A stretch of DNA of 6,730 nucleotides, from contig JASHUJ010000033.1 in assembly GCA_030040035.1 (NCBI GenBank), positions 1-6,730 on the forward strand, given 5' to 3'. Shown piece by piece: positions 1-5,355 of this stretch (position 1 is the first letter of the stretch; every line of letters starts with the position of its first letter). The notes beneath the pieces were generated by a model. That model was not told the origin of the DNA, searched no databases, and worked only from the letters and a program-made list of their open reading frames with translations. A program made the translations under genes and the position numbers. Source of the stretch: Thermoplasmata archaeon. Its GTDB lineage: Archaea; Thermoplasmatota; Thermoplasmata; Lutacidiplasmatales; UBA184.

Positions 1-330
1 TCGAGTGCTCTCCACCTCTACCGGCTATATCTAACCGTCTGGAGGCAATGACCCGGGCCGTATTGCGTCGGGATTCTCGTTCCCACCTTCGTTCGACTAC
101 GTGCAAACCCCCTTGCAACCGCAGATGACACCCAAACGGCCCGCCTAACTGAGTAAGGGCCGGCACACCTCGGGGCCTTCCGGTTTCAATTCAGGAATCC
201 GGAGCGGGGGTGGGACGCCCTTCTCGGCCTAATCAAAATCGAGAAACGGTAAACCACTGAGAGCTGTCTCGACTGAGTTGAGACATCTGGTCGCGCGAGG
301 GACTCTCGTCGAGCAGCCCGGCTTACGCCG
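1..330. other. Intergenic region without a convincing gene
   Basis: No ORF here has both a plausible start signal and protein-like composition. The only structured element I see is the 21-bp imperfect palindrome at 265-285. A plus-strand TATA-like string (CTATATCTAA, 25-34) is followed by GGAGG and an ATG at 48, but the resulting 26-codon ORF is arginine-rich, unlike any protein I know, and its spacing is wrong. No tRNA-like cloverleaf was found by eye. The stretch may hold the end of the vapC transcript and regulatory DNA for something to the left of the window. Confidence 0.6.
265..285. repeat. Near-perfect 21-bp palindrome downstream of vapC
   Basis: The arms TGTCTCGACT and AGTTGAGACA flank a single central G. 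Nine of ten positions are complementary and the tenth is a G/T pair. It lies 45 bases beyond the vapC stop. Read on the minus strand, the hairpin is followed about 25 bases later by a T-richer stretch (ATTTTGATT, near 230-238), so it could mark the end of the vapBC transcript. The symmetry and one-base centre also suit a DNA-binding site for a dimeric regulator. The sequence does not decide between the two. Confidence 0.5.
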
Positions 331-717
331 TCAATACGTCTCTAGAGTCAGACCCGGTATCCCGGCGAAGTCTCGATCCCTACTGAGAAGATGGGCATGG
401 TGATGCTTCGCTGCGGCCGCGATGAGCAGGTCGATCGTACCTACCGGCTCGCCCCGGCGGGCACACTCGCCGCCGATCCGCGCGGCGTCGATGGAGATCG
501 GTTCAGTGATCTCTAGAACTTCGAGTTCGGAAACCAACTCCAAGGCCTGTGCGAGGCGCCGCCCTCCTTGATGGAAGGCGCCCACCAAGAACTCGGTCAG
601 GGCTGGAGCCGCGATGGAGAGGCGCTCCCCGAGCCTGGTAAGCTCCTCGGCTTTCGCCCGGGCCTGCGGGACCCCGTTGGCGAGATCGATGCAGAAAGTG
701 GAGTCCAGGCACCTCAC
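331..717 (-). CDS. vapC: VapC-type toxin, PIN-domain ribonuclease
   Basis: This is a 128-residue PIN-domain protein, the usual size for VapC toxins, which are Mg-dependent RNases that cut tRNA, rRNA or mRNA when freed from their antitoxin. The acidic residues expected for the active site are all visible: D5 in the opening LDSTF motif, E42 in LTEFL, D96 in TIDLLIAAAA, and D114/D116 in LSRDRDF. The GTG at 717 was chosen because the protein then begins MRCLDSTF, as VapC proteins typically do, and because it overlaps the antitoxin stop as GTGA, which suggests translational coupling. A GTG at 729 would add four residues. The toxin appears intact. Family assignment is from motifs; its RNA target cannot be read from the sequence. 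Confidence 0.9.
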   Translation of the reverse strand: MRCLDSTFCIDLANGVPQARAKAEELTRLGERLSIAAPALTEFLVGAFHQGGRRLAQALELVSELEVLEITEPISIDAARIGGECARRGEPVGTIDLLIAAAAKHHHAHLLSRDRDFAGIPGLTLETY

Positions 718-965
718 TTTCCGCCCCACATTTGCCGAATTCGTTCGGTCCGTCGGCGATCGGCATCCCGCAGGCCCGAGTACGTCCGGTCCAGTTCCTT
801 CCGCTCCTTTGAGGAGAGATCACTCCACATCCCCGAAAACGCGATGATCGGCTGACGTGGGCGGGCCAAGCGCTTCACGGCATCACTGAAGCTCTCGTCG
901 GCCCGCTTCTGGCGCTTCAAGAGTTCGTAGGCCTCAGAATCGAGCGCCACGGTCTTCGACGCCAT
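714..965 (-). CDS. vapB: VapB-type antitoxin of the archaeal DUF217-like family
   Basis: This 83-residue protein precedes the PIN toxin. The N-terminal half (about residues 1-35, MASKTVALDSEAYELLKRQK followed by ESFSDAVKRL) resembles the DNA-binding dimerisation part of VapB antitoxins of the VAPB_antitox/DUF217 type, which I know mostly from archaea. The C-terminal half (residues 36-83) is charged and rich in Arg, Lys, Glu and Asp, with aromatic and hydrophobic points (FSGMWSDL), as expected of a tail that wraps around the toxin and blocks its active site. The pair probably represses its own promoter. The ATG at 965 lies 28 bases after a TATA-like element (993-1002), so the mRNA would be leaderless or nearly so. 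The stop overlaps the toxin start by four bases. Confidence 0.88.
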   Translation of the reverse strand: MASKTVALDSEAYELLKRQKRADESFSDAVKRLARPRQPIIAFSGMWSDLSSKERKELDRTYSGLRDADRRRTERIRQMWGGK

Positions 966-992
966 GCGCTTACATCGGTCACATACATCGAC

Positions 993-1002
993 TATAGTTT
1001 AT
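993..1002 (-). promoter_or_regulatory. TATA-like element for vapBC, possibly bidirectional
   Basis: On the minus strand this reads ATAAACTATA and on the plus strand TATAGTTTAT, so it resembles an archaeal TATA box both ways. Towards vapB, a start about 25-27 bases from its centre gives a leader of only about six bases before the ATG at 965. Towards the right, the same spacing predicts a start near 1023, just ahead of the AAGGAGG of the 32-codon ORF. Promoter activity is inferred from composition and spacing only. Confidence 0.5.
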
Positions 1003-1035
1003 CGTGTCGGAGAACCCCGAATTGAAGGAGGTGGA

Positions 1036-1134
1036 ATGAGATCCCTCGCACTTCCAGCGGAGGCTTCCACGCCTTCGACTTCCGCCCTGGTCGGTGCAAT
1101 CGGACGACATCGGCCCTCGTCTCGAGACGCATGA
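1036..1134 (+). CDS. Possible 32-residue peptide with a strong ribosome binding site
   Basis: The sequence AAGGAGGTG (1025-1033) sits immediately before the ATG at 1036 and is close to a full complement of the archaeal 16S rRNA 3' end. It is one of the two best Shine-Dalgarno matches I see in the window. The ORF runs 32 codons to a TGA at 1132-1134, in the gap between divergent vapB and the acetyltransferase gene. The peptide starts MRSLALPAEAS, is rich in Ser, Ala and Arg, and has no transmembrane segment or motif that I recognise. A TATA-like element at 993-1002 is suitably placed upstream. It could be a small protein, a regulatory leader or a chance match. No function is proposed. Confidence 0.3.
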   Translation: MRSLALPAEASTPSTSALVGAIGRHRPSSRDA

Positions 1135-1153
1135 ATCGGCCATCGCGTCAGTG

Positions 1154-1161
1154 TTATTCTA
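1154..1161 (+). promoter_or_regulatory. TATA-like element of the acetyltransferase gene
   Basis: TTATTCTA stands out in GC-rich surroundings and its centre is 25.5 bases before the ATG at 1183. This is the spacing expected if transcription starts at the start codon itself, giving a leaderless mRNA. It is used here to prefer the ATG at 1183 over the upstream TTG at 1171. Confidence 0.5.
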
Positions 1162-1182
1162 ACGGCAGCGTTGCTAGAGTCG

Positions 1183-1998
1183 ATGGAAATCGACGGCTGG
1201 CCGCCCTCCCCGACCGAGCCCACGCACAAGGAGCGCGAGCTCCTCGCGGCGGGCGACCGGATGAATCGCGCGGCGTGGCGCTCAGTAGCTTCCTGGAGGC
1301 AGGGCGCTGAGTTCGAAGACTTCGATGCCTTCTACGTTCACGCTGACCCGCTTCCGACCGAGACGCTGAACGGAGTCGTGCTCACAGAGCGGCCAGCTCA
1401 GCCCGAGATTTTGCTCGCTACCGCGATCCGATTCTTTTCGAGCCGCAGCCCACGGTGGGGTCTCACGTGTCCTCAGCACCGGGCGGCGGAATTCGAGGCG
1501 CCCTGCCGAGAGGCAGGCCTCGTTGCGGGCTCACCCAAGCCCGCGATGATCCTGGACTCCGGTGCGGAACAAACGACGGCAGAAGTCCCCGGCTTCGTCA
1601 GCCGTCGAATTGTAGATTGGCCCACTCTGGAACTTTTCGGACAGACATTCGCGAAGGCGAACGAGCTCCCGGATTCCCCCTTCTGGCTGAGTTCTGCTCT
1701 TCTGCTCGAGCCGAACTGGGACCTGTTGCTGGGATTCCTGAACGGCGAACCGGTTGCGACCGGGGTCGGGTACTCCTTCGCCGGGATCACCGGTATCTGG
1801 GGCATCGCCACACTTCCTTCGGTGAGAGGGCGGGGCGTCGGTGCGGCGATTACGGCCGCGGTGATTGCCGCAGGTACCCTCCGTGGTTCCCGCGCCGCTC
1901 ACCTATGGGCAACTCAACTAGGATTTCCGGTCTATCGCCGAATGGGCTTCCGGCACGTGGCCAATACGGCCGCTTGGACGTACGATCGACCGCCATAG
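1183..1998 (+). CDS. GNAT-family N-acetyltransferase
   Basis: The protein has 271 residues. The C-terminal third carries the GNAT fold signature: strand GIWGIATLP (204-212), then the acetyl-CoA pyrophosphate loop RGRGVG (215-220) and its following helix, and finally GFPVYRRMGFRHV (247-259), the typical late GNAT motif containing the conserved Tyr and 'MGF' turn. The first 140 or so residues match no motif I can name. They contain 'RWGLTCPQHR' near 91-100 and may form a divergent N-terminal GNAT-like half, as in tandem-GNAT proteins. It would transfer an acetyl group from acetyl-CoA to an amine, but the substrate is unknown. The start at ATG 1183 follows a well-placed TATA element, and a TTG at 1171 is the alternative. 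The gene diverges from vapBC and appears to be transcribed on its own. Confidence 0.82.
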   Translation: MEIDGWPPSPTEPTHKERELLAAGDRMNRAAWRSVASWRQGAEFEDFDAFYVHADPLPTETLNGVVLTERPAQPEILLATAIRFFSSRSPRWGLTCPQHRAAEFEAPCREAGLVAGSPKPAMILDSGAEQTTAEVPGFVSRRIVDWPTLELFGQTFAKANELPDSPFWLSSALLLEPNWDLLLGFLNGEPVATGVGYSFAGITGIWGIATLPSVRGRGVGAAITAAVIAAGTLRGSRAAHLWATQLGFPVYRRMGFRHVANTAAWTYDRPP

Positions 1999-2001
1999 TG
2001 G

Positions 2002-2015
2002 CTCCGGGAACGGAG
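2002..2015 (+). other. Small hairpin just after the acetyltransferase stop
   Basis: CTCCG and CGGAG pair around a GGAA loop of the stable GNRA type, beginning four bases after the stop codon. There is no T tract after it, so it is not a standard terminator. It might stabilise the 3' end of the mRNA, or it may be chance in GC-rich DNA. Confidence 0.2.
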
Positions 2016-2118
2016 AGGGGGCGGTCGGTCGTCTCCTCGACTTGTCTGGCCGCGCGGGTGCCATCCGCGCTGTGGCTTACCGCTGAAACGGTGCAGCGTC
2101 CCTCCGCGCCGGGACCCG

Positions 2119-2126
2119 TTTACAAA
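2119..2126 (+). promoter_or_regulatory. TATA-like element of the cyclase gene
   Basis: TTTACAAA is an AT-rich island in GC-rich DNA. Its centre is 25.5 bases before an ATG at 2148 and 53.5 before the cyclase ATG at 2176. Transcription is therefore predicted to start near 2148, leaving a leader of roughly 28 bases. A short inverted repeat (GTCCC 2098-2102 and GGGAC 2111-2115) lies directly upstream, where a regulator could act. Confidence 0.45.
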
Positions 2127-2147
2127 CCTTCAAGCAGGGACACTGCG

Positions 2148-2201
2148 ATGACGCCCCTTCCCGGAAAGTTGGCCCATGACCACGAAAAAATCTTCGTCTG
2201 A
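2148..2201 (+). other. Possible 17-codon leader ORF overlapping the cyclase start
   Basis: An ATG at 2148 sits exactly where a leaderless transcript from the TATA-like element at 2119-2126 would begin. It opens a 17-codon frame (MTPLPGKLAHDHEKIFV) that is out of frame with the cyclase and ends at 2201, 26 bases inside it. If translated it would affect access of ribosomes to the cyclase ATG at 2176, which has only a weak upstream GGAAAG. It may equally be a chance ATG. Confidence 0.22.
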
Positions 2202-3603
2202 GCCGAGAGCCCTCGACGACCCCCACAAGACGAAGGTGCGAGATCATATCGTGGCGATGCTGGAGGTGGAGAGGCAGATACTCGCCGCACTGGGTCCGTC
2301 CTCACGCGAGTTACAAGGGCACCCGGAGACCTCTGCGCTGCTCGAGCGAATTCGAAGCATGGCCGAGGACCACGTCCATGCACTGCGAATCCGATTGATG
2401 GGCATGGGTGTCCAAGAGCCAGAGCGTCTACAGCCTTCGAGCCTGTCGCAGGATTCCGAGGAGAGTTCCATCCAGTTACTCAGCCCCTCCGCGGCCCTGC
2501 AGCGCCTCTTTGGTCTCCTGAGCCGGGCTGCCTTCGGTTACTCCGTCCTGCACATCGTCGCACACCGTCAACTCGACAGCGGCTGGGCAATCGAGGAGGG
2601 CAACACAGCGGACTTGGCCGAGGAACTCCTCAAGGAGTATGCCCATACGGCGGAGGTCCTCGAGACGAAAGGCTGTGAATTGGTCGTCTGGGAGTTGGGT
2701 CGGGACGGACTGCCTTGCCGATGCATCTGCCCATCGTGTTCGCTCGGCATCTGCTTGTGCTGGGTCCATGGCCAGGGGACCTTGGCGGAGGCCCGAAGAC
2801 CCCTTCTGACCGGTGAGTCCACCCCCACGGCGGGAGGCTTCGCCGTCACGCCGCCGCGTCCGGACAGTGTCGCAGTCGTCGCCGGCTTCGGCCAAGGGGA
2901 CTCGATCGTGGCCATCGACGATCACCGGGTCGGCGGAGCCGAGACCGTCAATGCGATGGTCGGCGACTTTCAGAAGGCGATCTCGGCGCACGGACCCGGC
3001 GAGACGATCCGACTGCAGGTCCGGAATGCGTCGGGGGGTGTTCGGGACGTCCGTCTCACCCGAGACGTGAGGACTCCACCGCCGAAAGAACGCAGACTCG
3101 CGGCGATCGTATTCACCGACATGGTCGGCTTCACGGCTCTCGCCCAGAAGGACGAAGCTCGGGCGCTCGAGCTGCTCGAGGAGCACCGCTCGCTCGTCCG
3201 CGCTGTACTTCCTCGGCACGGCGGCCGGGAAGTCAAGACGATCGGGGACGCGTTCCTCCTAGAGTTCGCAAGCGCCCTGGATGCGACCGCCTGCGCTCTC
3301 GAGGTACAACGGGCCGTTCGCAAGCGCAATCAGATTCATCGTCGGGACCCGATCCAACTCCGCATCGGGATCCATGTCGGCGATCTGGTCTCGATGAGCG
3401 GCGACATCTACGGAGACGCGGTCAACATCGCCTCTCGCATTGAGCCGATGGCCGAACCCGGGGGGATCTGCGTCTCCCAGCAGGTCTACGACCAGATTTG
3501 GAACAAAGTACCGGCCGAGATCACCGAAATGGCCAAGTGCCGGTTGAAGAACGTGAGTGCCCCGATCGGGGTCTTTCGGGTGTCGGTGCCGAGGTCGGGC
3601 TAG
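2176..3603 (+). CDS. Class III nucleotidyl cyclase with ferritin-like, cysteine-cluster and PDZ-like domains
   Basis: This 475-residue protein has four parts. Residues 18-175 form an all-helical, ferritin-like bundle with possible metal ligands E30/E32, D65xxH68, H126/H130 and E154xxH157. Residues 181-195 hold six cysteines spaced C-x-C-x-C-x2-C-x4-C-x-C. Residues 212-297 read like a PDZ domain (SVAVVAGFGQGDSIVAIDD, then a strand TIRLQVRN). Residues 307-470 are a class III cyclase with every canonical residue: metal-binding D315 (FTDMVGFT) and D358 (KTIGDAF), adenine-selecting K354 and D410, and transition-state N417 and R421 (NIASR). It should convert ATP to cAMP. No signal peptide or membrane segment is seen, so it is probably a soluble dimer controlled by metal, redox or ligand binding at the N-terminal parts. 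The ATG at 2176 was chosen because no closer in-frame upstream start fits. Cyclase function is confident; the sensory roles are inference. Confidence 0.88.
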   Translation: MTTKKSSSEPRALDDPHKTKVRDHIVAMLEVERQILAALGPSSRELQGHPETSALLERIRSMAEDHVHALRIRLMGMGVQEPERLQPSSLSQDSEESSIQLLSPSAALQRLFGLLSRAAFGYSVLHIVAHRQLDSGWAIEEGNTADLAEELLKEYAHTAEVLETKGCELVVWELGRDGLPCRCICPSCSLGICLCWVHGQGTLAEARRPLLTGESTPTAGGFAVTPPRPDSVAVVAGFGQGDSIVAIDDHRVGGAETVNAMVGDFQKAISAHGPGETIRLQVRNASGGVRDVRLTRDVRTPPPKERRLAAIVFTDMVGFTALAQKDEARALELLEEHRSLVRAVLPRHGGREVKTIGDAFLLEFASALDATACALEVQRAVRKRNQIHRRDPIQLRIGIHVGDLVSMSGDIYGDAVNIASRIEPMAEPGGICVSQQVYDQIWNKVPAEITEMAKCRLKNVSAPIGVFRVSVPRSG

Positions 3604-3738
3604 GCTCGGGAATTCGGTTTGGCCCAAGAGAGGCCGGCACGATTCCCGTGAAGTCGGCTTGGTTGACAAAGTGACGCACTGGAGGAAGATGTTCGACGTG
3701 GGTTCGCTGCGGAGCCGTGCGCTGCTGCGCGGCGCGGT

Positions 3739-3781
3739 CCCAAACGACTGATTTGTGGCTGCCCTCTTTCTTCAGTTTGGG
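3739..3781. terminator. Candidate hairpin between convergent genes
   Basis: CCCAA-ACG-ACTGA (3739-3751) can pair with TCAGTTTGGG (3772-3781): ten base pairs with a three-base bulge and a loop of about 20 bases. The loop ends in a pyrimidine-rich run (CCCTCTTTC) and the stem is followed by TTCTTC. It lies in the 267-base gap between the cyclase and the converging dinB-like gene, where terminators are expected. The T content is modest, so this is only a candidate. Nothing else in the gap looks coding. Confidence 0.3.
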
Positions 3782-3870
3782 TTCTTCAGGGTACCGAAGG
3801 CCGATCGACATCCGCGATGAGCTCGCGGCCCCCTCACCGGAATAGAGGAACGGTGATTCGCTCGCAGAAC

Positions 3871-4365
3871 TCAGTTTTCTCCGAAACCGGTCACCGGAGG
3901 GTCGACGTCGATCTGCCAGAGAAGGGCGTTCATCTCGCCTCGGTGCTGAAGCTCCTCCTCGGCCATGTGGAGGAGCATCGTCCGGACCGTGGTGCGAAAC
4001 GGTCGCCGGCCTTTCCACTCGATCCGACGGTCGAGGCCCTTGGGACCCACTTCCTTCACCACTTTCCAGATTAGCCGGTCGACCGATCGCGTCTCTCTCG
4101 CCGCCTCGGACTTCGAATACTTCTGACCGAGCGGGTACTCCTCGAATTCGACTCCCTTACCGTAGACGGAGAGAAACCACCAGCGGTACGCGTCCAGGAC
4201 GTGCATGTAGATGTCGACGAGCGAAGGGAACGATGCACCTCGCTTTCGGTATCGCTTCCGCGGCGGAAGCTTCCAGATCGCCCGGAGATATCGGTTTCGA
4301 ACGTTGGAGTTGTAGCGATAGAGGTCGACGATCGTCTCGTATTCGGACCTCATCGGCTCAAGCAC
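3871..4365 (-). CDS. DinB-like four-helix metal-binding protein
   Basis: The 164-residue length and helical pattern fit the DinB/DUF664-like superfamily, four-helix-bundle proteins that bind a divalent metal and often act as thiol-dependent transferases or stress proteins. The usual ligands are one His in helix 2 and an H-x3-H in helix 3 ahead of 'HRG'. Here H55 (DIYMHVLDAY) and H141 (LQHRGEMNALLW) are present, along with H133. The middle ligand position four residues before H141 is E137, so the site may be 2-His/1-Glu. The function of this member is unknown. It diverges from the arsR-like gene, with a perfect palindrome between them, which suggests shared regulation. The start is GTG at 4365; an ATG at 4353 would remove four residues and is equally possible. 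No convincing TATA element fixes the choice. Confidence 0.8.
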   Translation of the reverse strand: MLEPMRSEYETIVDLYRYNSNVRNRYLRAIWKLPPRKRYRKRGASFPSLVDIYMHVLDAYRWWFLSVYGKGVEFEEYPLGQKYSKSEAARETRSVDRLIWKVVKEVGPKGLDRRIEWKGRRPFRTTVRTMLLHMAEEELQHRGEMNALLWQIDVDPPVTGFGEN

Positions 4366-4417
4366 GCTCGCACTGGGTATCCGGATCCGAGAGTTAGGGT
4401 TATCGCGCGCCGCTGAG

Positions 4418-4437
4418 GGTGCAACACTTGTTGCACC
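4418..4437. promoter_or_regulatory. Perfect 20-bp palindrome, candidate operator
   Basis: GGTGCAACA and TGTTGCACC are exact reverse complements around a CT centre. The element sits between the divergent dinB-like gene (start 53 bases away) and the arsR-like gene (start 112 bases away). Half-sites of nine bases with two-fold symmetry are typical of dimeric winged-helix regulators such as ArsR proteins. It would lie just upstream of the dinB-like promoter region. A role as a transcript hairpin is less likely because neither neighbour ends here. Confidence 0.6.
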
Positions 4438-4519
4438 TCGGTGCGGGACGCGTCCGGGTCGATTCGTCGGACGACAAGCGGATCACGCCGGGGCGACCTA
4501 GACTAAGGTAAGCAAACGC

Positions 4520-4527
4520 TTTAGTAA
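4520..4527 (+). promoter_or_regulatory. TATA-like element of the arsR-like gene with repeated GCTTTA
   Basis: TTTAGTAA is centred 25.5 bases before the GTG at 4549, the spacing for a leaderless archaeal transcript. Around it are GTAAGC (4508-4513), GCTTTA (4518-4523) and GCTTTAC (4534-4540). The first and last form an imperfect inverted repeat and the two GCTTTA copies are 16 bases apart. A regulator bound there would cover the TATA box and start site, which fits autorepression by the downstream gene. Confidence 0.5.
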
Positions 4528-4548
4528 GTGCGTGCTTTACAGTTTATC

Positions 4549-4857
4549 GTGGACGCCTTCCAAGCTCTGGCCGAGCCGAACCGGCGCAAGGTAGTGGAGA
4601 TGCTTGCGCGAAGCGGTGAGCTCAGCGCATCTGAGATCTGCGAAGAGTTCGACGTGACCCCTCAGGCGGTGTCCCAGCACCTGAGAACGCTTCGGGAGGC
4701 GAGCGTGATCCAGATGGAGAAGCGGGCCCAGCGAAGGATCTACCGGTTCAATCCGAGATCGACGAGACAGGTCCAGGCGTGGCTGACCGACATGACCGAG
4801 CTTTGGAACCGCCGGCTCGACCGGTTGGACCGAGCGCTGAAGGAGGATACAGGATGA
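4549..4857 (+). CDS. ArsR-family winged-helix transcriptional regulator
   Basis: The protein has 102 residues. It opens with DAFQALAEPNRRKVVEMLA (2-20), the classic ArsR helix 1-2 signature. The helix-turn-helix follows at about 27-51 (SASEICEEFDVTPQAVSQHLRTLRE), then the wing (VIQMEKRAQRRIYRFNP, 53-69) and a C-terminal helix (WLTDMTELWNRRLDRLDRAL). There is one cysteine (C31) and no ELCVC metal-binding motif, so metal sensing is unlikely. The C-terminal WNRRLDRLDR helix is typical of ArsR proteins paired with an AHSA1/SRPBCC gene, as here. The GTG at 4549 fits both the family's N-terminus and the upstream TATA spacing; a GTG at 4528 would add seven residues. It is translationally coupled to the next gene and probably controls its own operon and perhaps the divergent dinB-like gene. 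Confidence 0.88.
   Translation: MDAFQALAEPNRRKVVEMLARSGELSASEICEEFDVTPQAVSQHLRTLREASVIQMEKRAQRRIYRFNPRSTRQVQAWLTDMTELWNRRLDRLDRALKEDTG
4840..4846 (+). promoter_or_regulatory. Ribosome binding site of the SRPBCC gene
   Basis: AAGGAGG ends seven bases before the ATG at 4854, within the end of the arsR-like gene. It settles the start of the downstream protein at 4854 rather than at a start deep inside the arsR frame. Confidence 0.75.
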
Positions 4858-5348
4858 GGCAAGCAGGGAGCGAGGGGACGATGGACGAGGAGCGGGGGAT
4901 CGCGCGGATCGTGAGAGATTTCGACTTCCCTCGGGAATCGGTCTTCAAGATGTTCACGGATCCAAAAAAGGCGGCGAAGTGGTTCGGGACACCCGAAGGG
5001 GCGGTCGTCGTCTTCTTCGAGTTGGACGCGAGGCCCGGGGGCGCGATCACGATTCATGACCAGGAGCCCGGAGGGCCGATTCACAAGACGTCGGGCACGA
5101 TTCTGGAGATCGTTGAGCCCGAACGAATCCAGTTCAAGAGCGCCACGGCCCTTCTCGAGGGTGAGACTCCGTTCGAGGCGCTGCAAACGGTGACTCTCGA
5201 AGAGCTCGGTCCCCGGAAGACACGAGTGACGGTCGTCGTGCAGGTCCTCTTCGTGGCCTCGGTCCCGGGCGGCGTGGACGCCTTGGTGGAGGGCTTCACG
5301 CTTGGGTGGGGACAGACCTTCGACAAGCTACAGCGGGAGCTGCACTAG
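4854..5348 (+). CDS. SRPBCC/AHSA1-domain protein
   Basis: This 164-residue protein fits the AHSA1 branch of the START/Bet v1-like SRPBCC superfamily, whose members form a deep hydrophobic cavity for lipid-like or aromatic ligands. Visible landmarks are RDFDFPRESVFKMFTDP (21-37), KWFGTPEGAVV (42-52), the strand LDARPGGAITI (57-67), GTILEIVEPERIQF (81-94) and the C-terminal helix EGFTLGWGQTFDKLQREL (146-163). The family name comes from the Hsp90 activator Aha1, but most prokaryotic members are uncharacterised and often sit beside ArsR genes. The ligand here is unknown. The start ATG overlaps the arsR stop as ATGA and has a strong ribosome binding site. A second Met at residue 10 (4881) is possible because residues 1-9 look non-conserved. 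Confidence 0.88.
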   Translation: MRQAGSEGTMDEERGIARIVRDFDFPRESVFKMFTDPKKAAKWFGTPEGAVVVFFELDARPGGAITIHDQEPGGPIHKTSGTILEIVEPERIQFKSATALLEGETPFEALQTVTLEELGPRKTRVTVVVQVLFVASVPGGVDALVEGFTLGWGQTFDKLQRELH

Positions 5349-5355
5349 GTCCTCC

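Noticed and set aside
48..128. 26-codon plus-strand ORF preceded by GGAGG and a TATA-like CTATATCTAA
   Set aside because: GGAGG is only two bases from the ATG, the TATA centre is about 18 bases away rather than 26, and the peptide is Arg/Ser/Thr-rich without any recognisable character.
180..202. Possible tRNA T-arm or hairpin (CCGG...CCGG)
   Set aside because: The arms mismatch, the loop does not fit a T-loop, and no acceptor, D or anticodon stems can be assembled around it.
2476..3219. Minus-strand open frame of 247 codons opposite the cyclase
   Set aside because: The plus strand here encodes the cysteine cluster, PDZ-like and cyclase motifs; the minus frame is Arg/Asp/Gly-rich shadow sequence.
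996..4551. Shared AGTTTATCGTG at 996-1006 and 4541-4551, within a 13/14 match, both in promoter regions
   Set aside because: An exact 11-base match between two places in a window of this size is expected several times by chance, so it cannot be called a regulatory motif without other sites.
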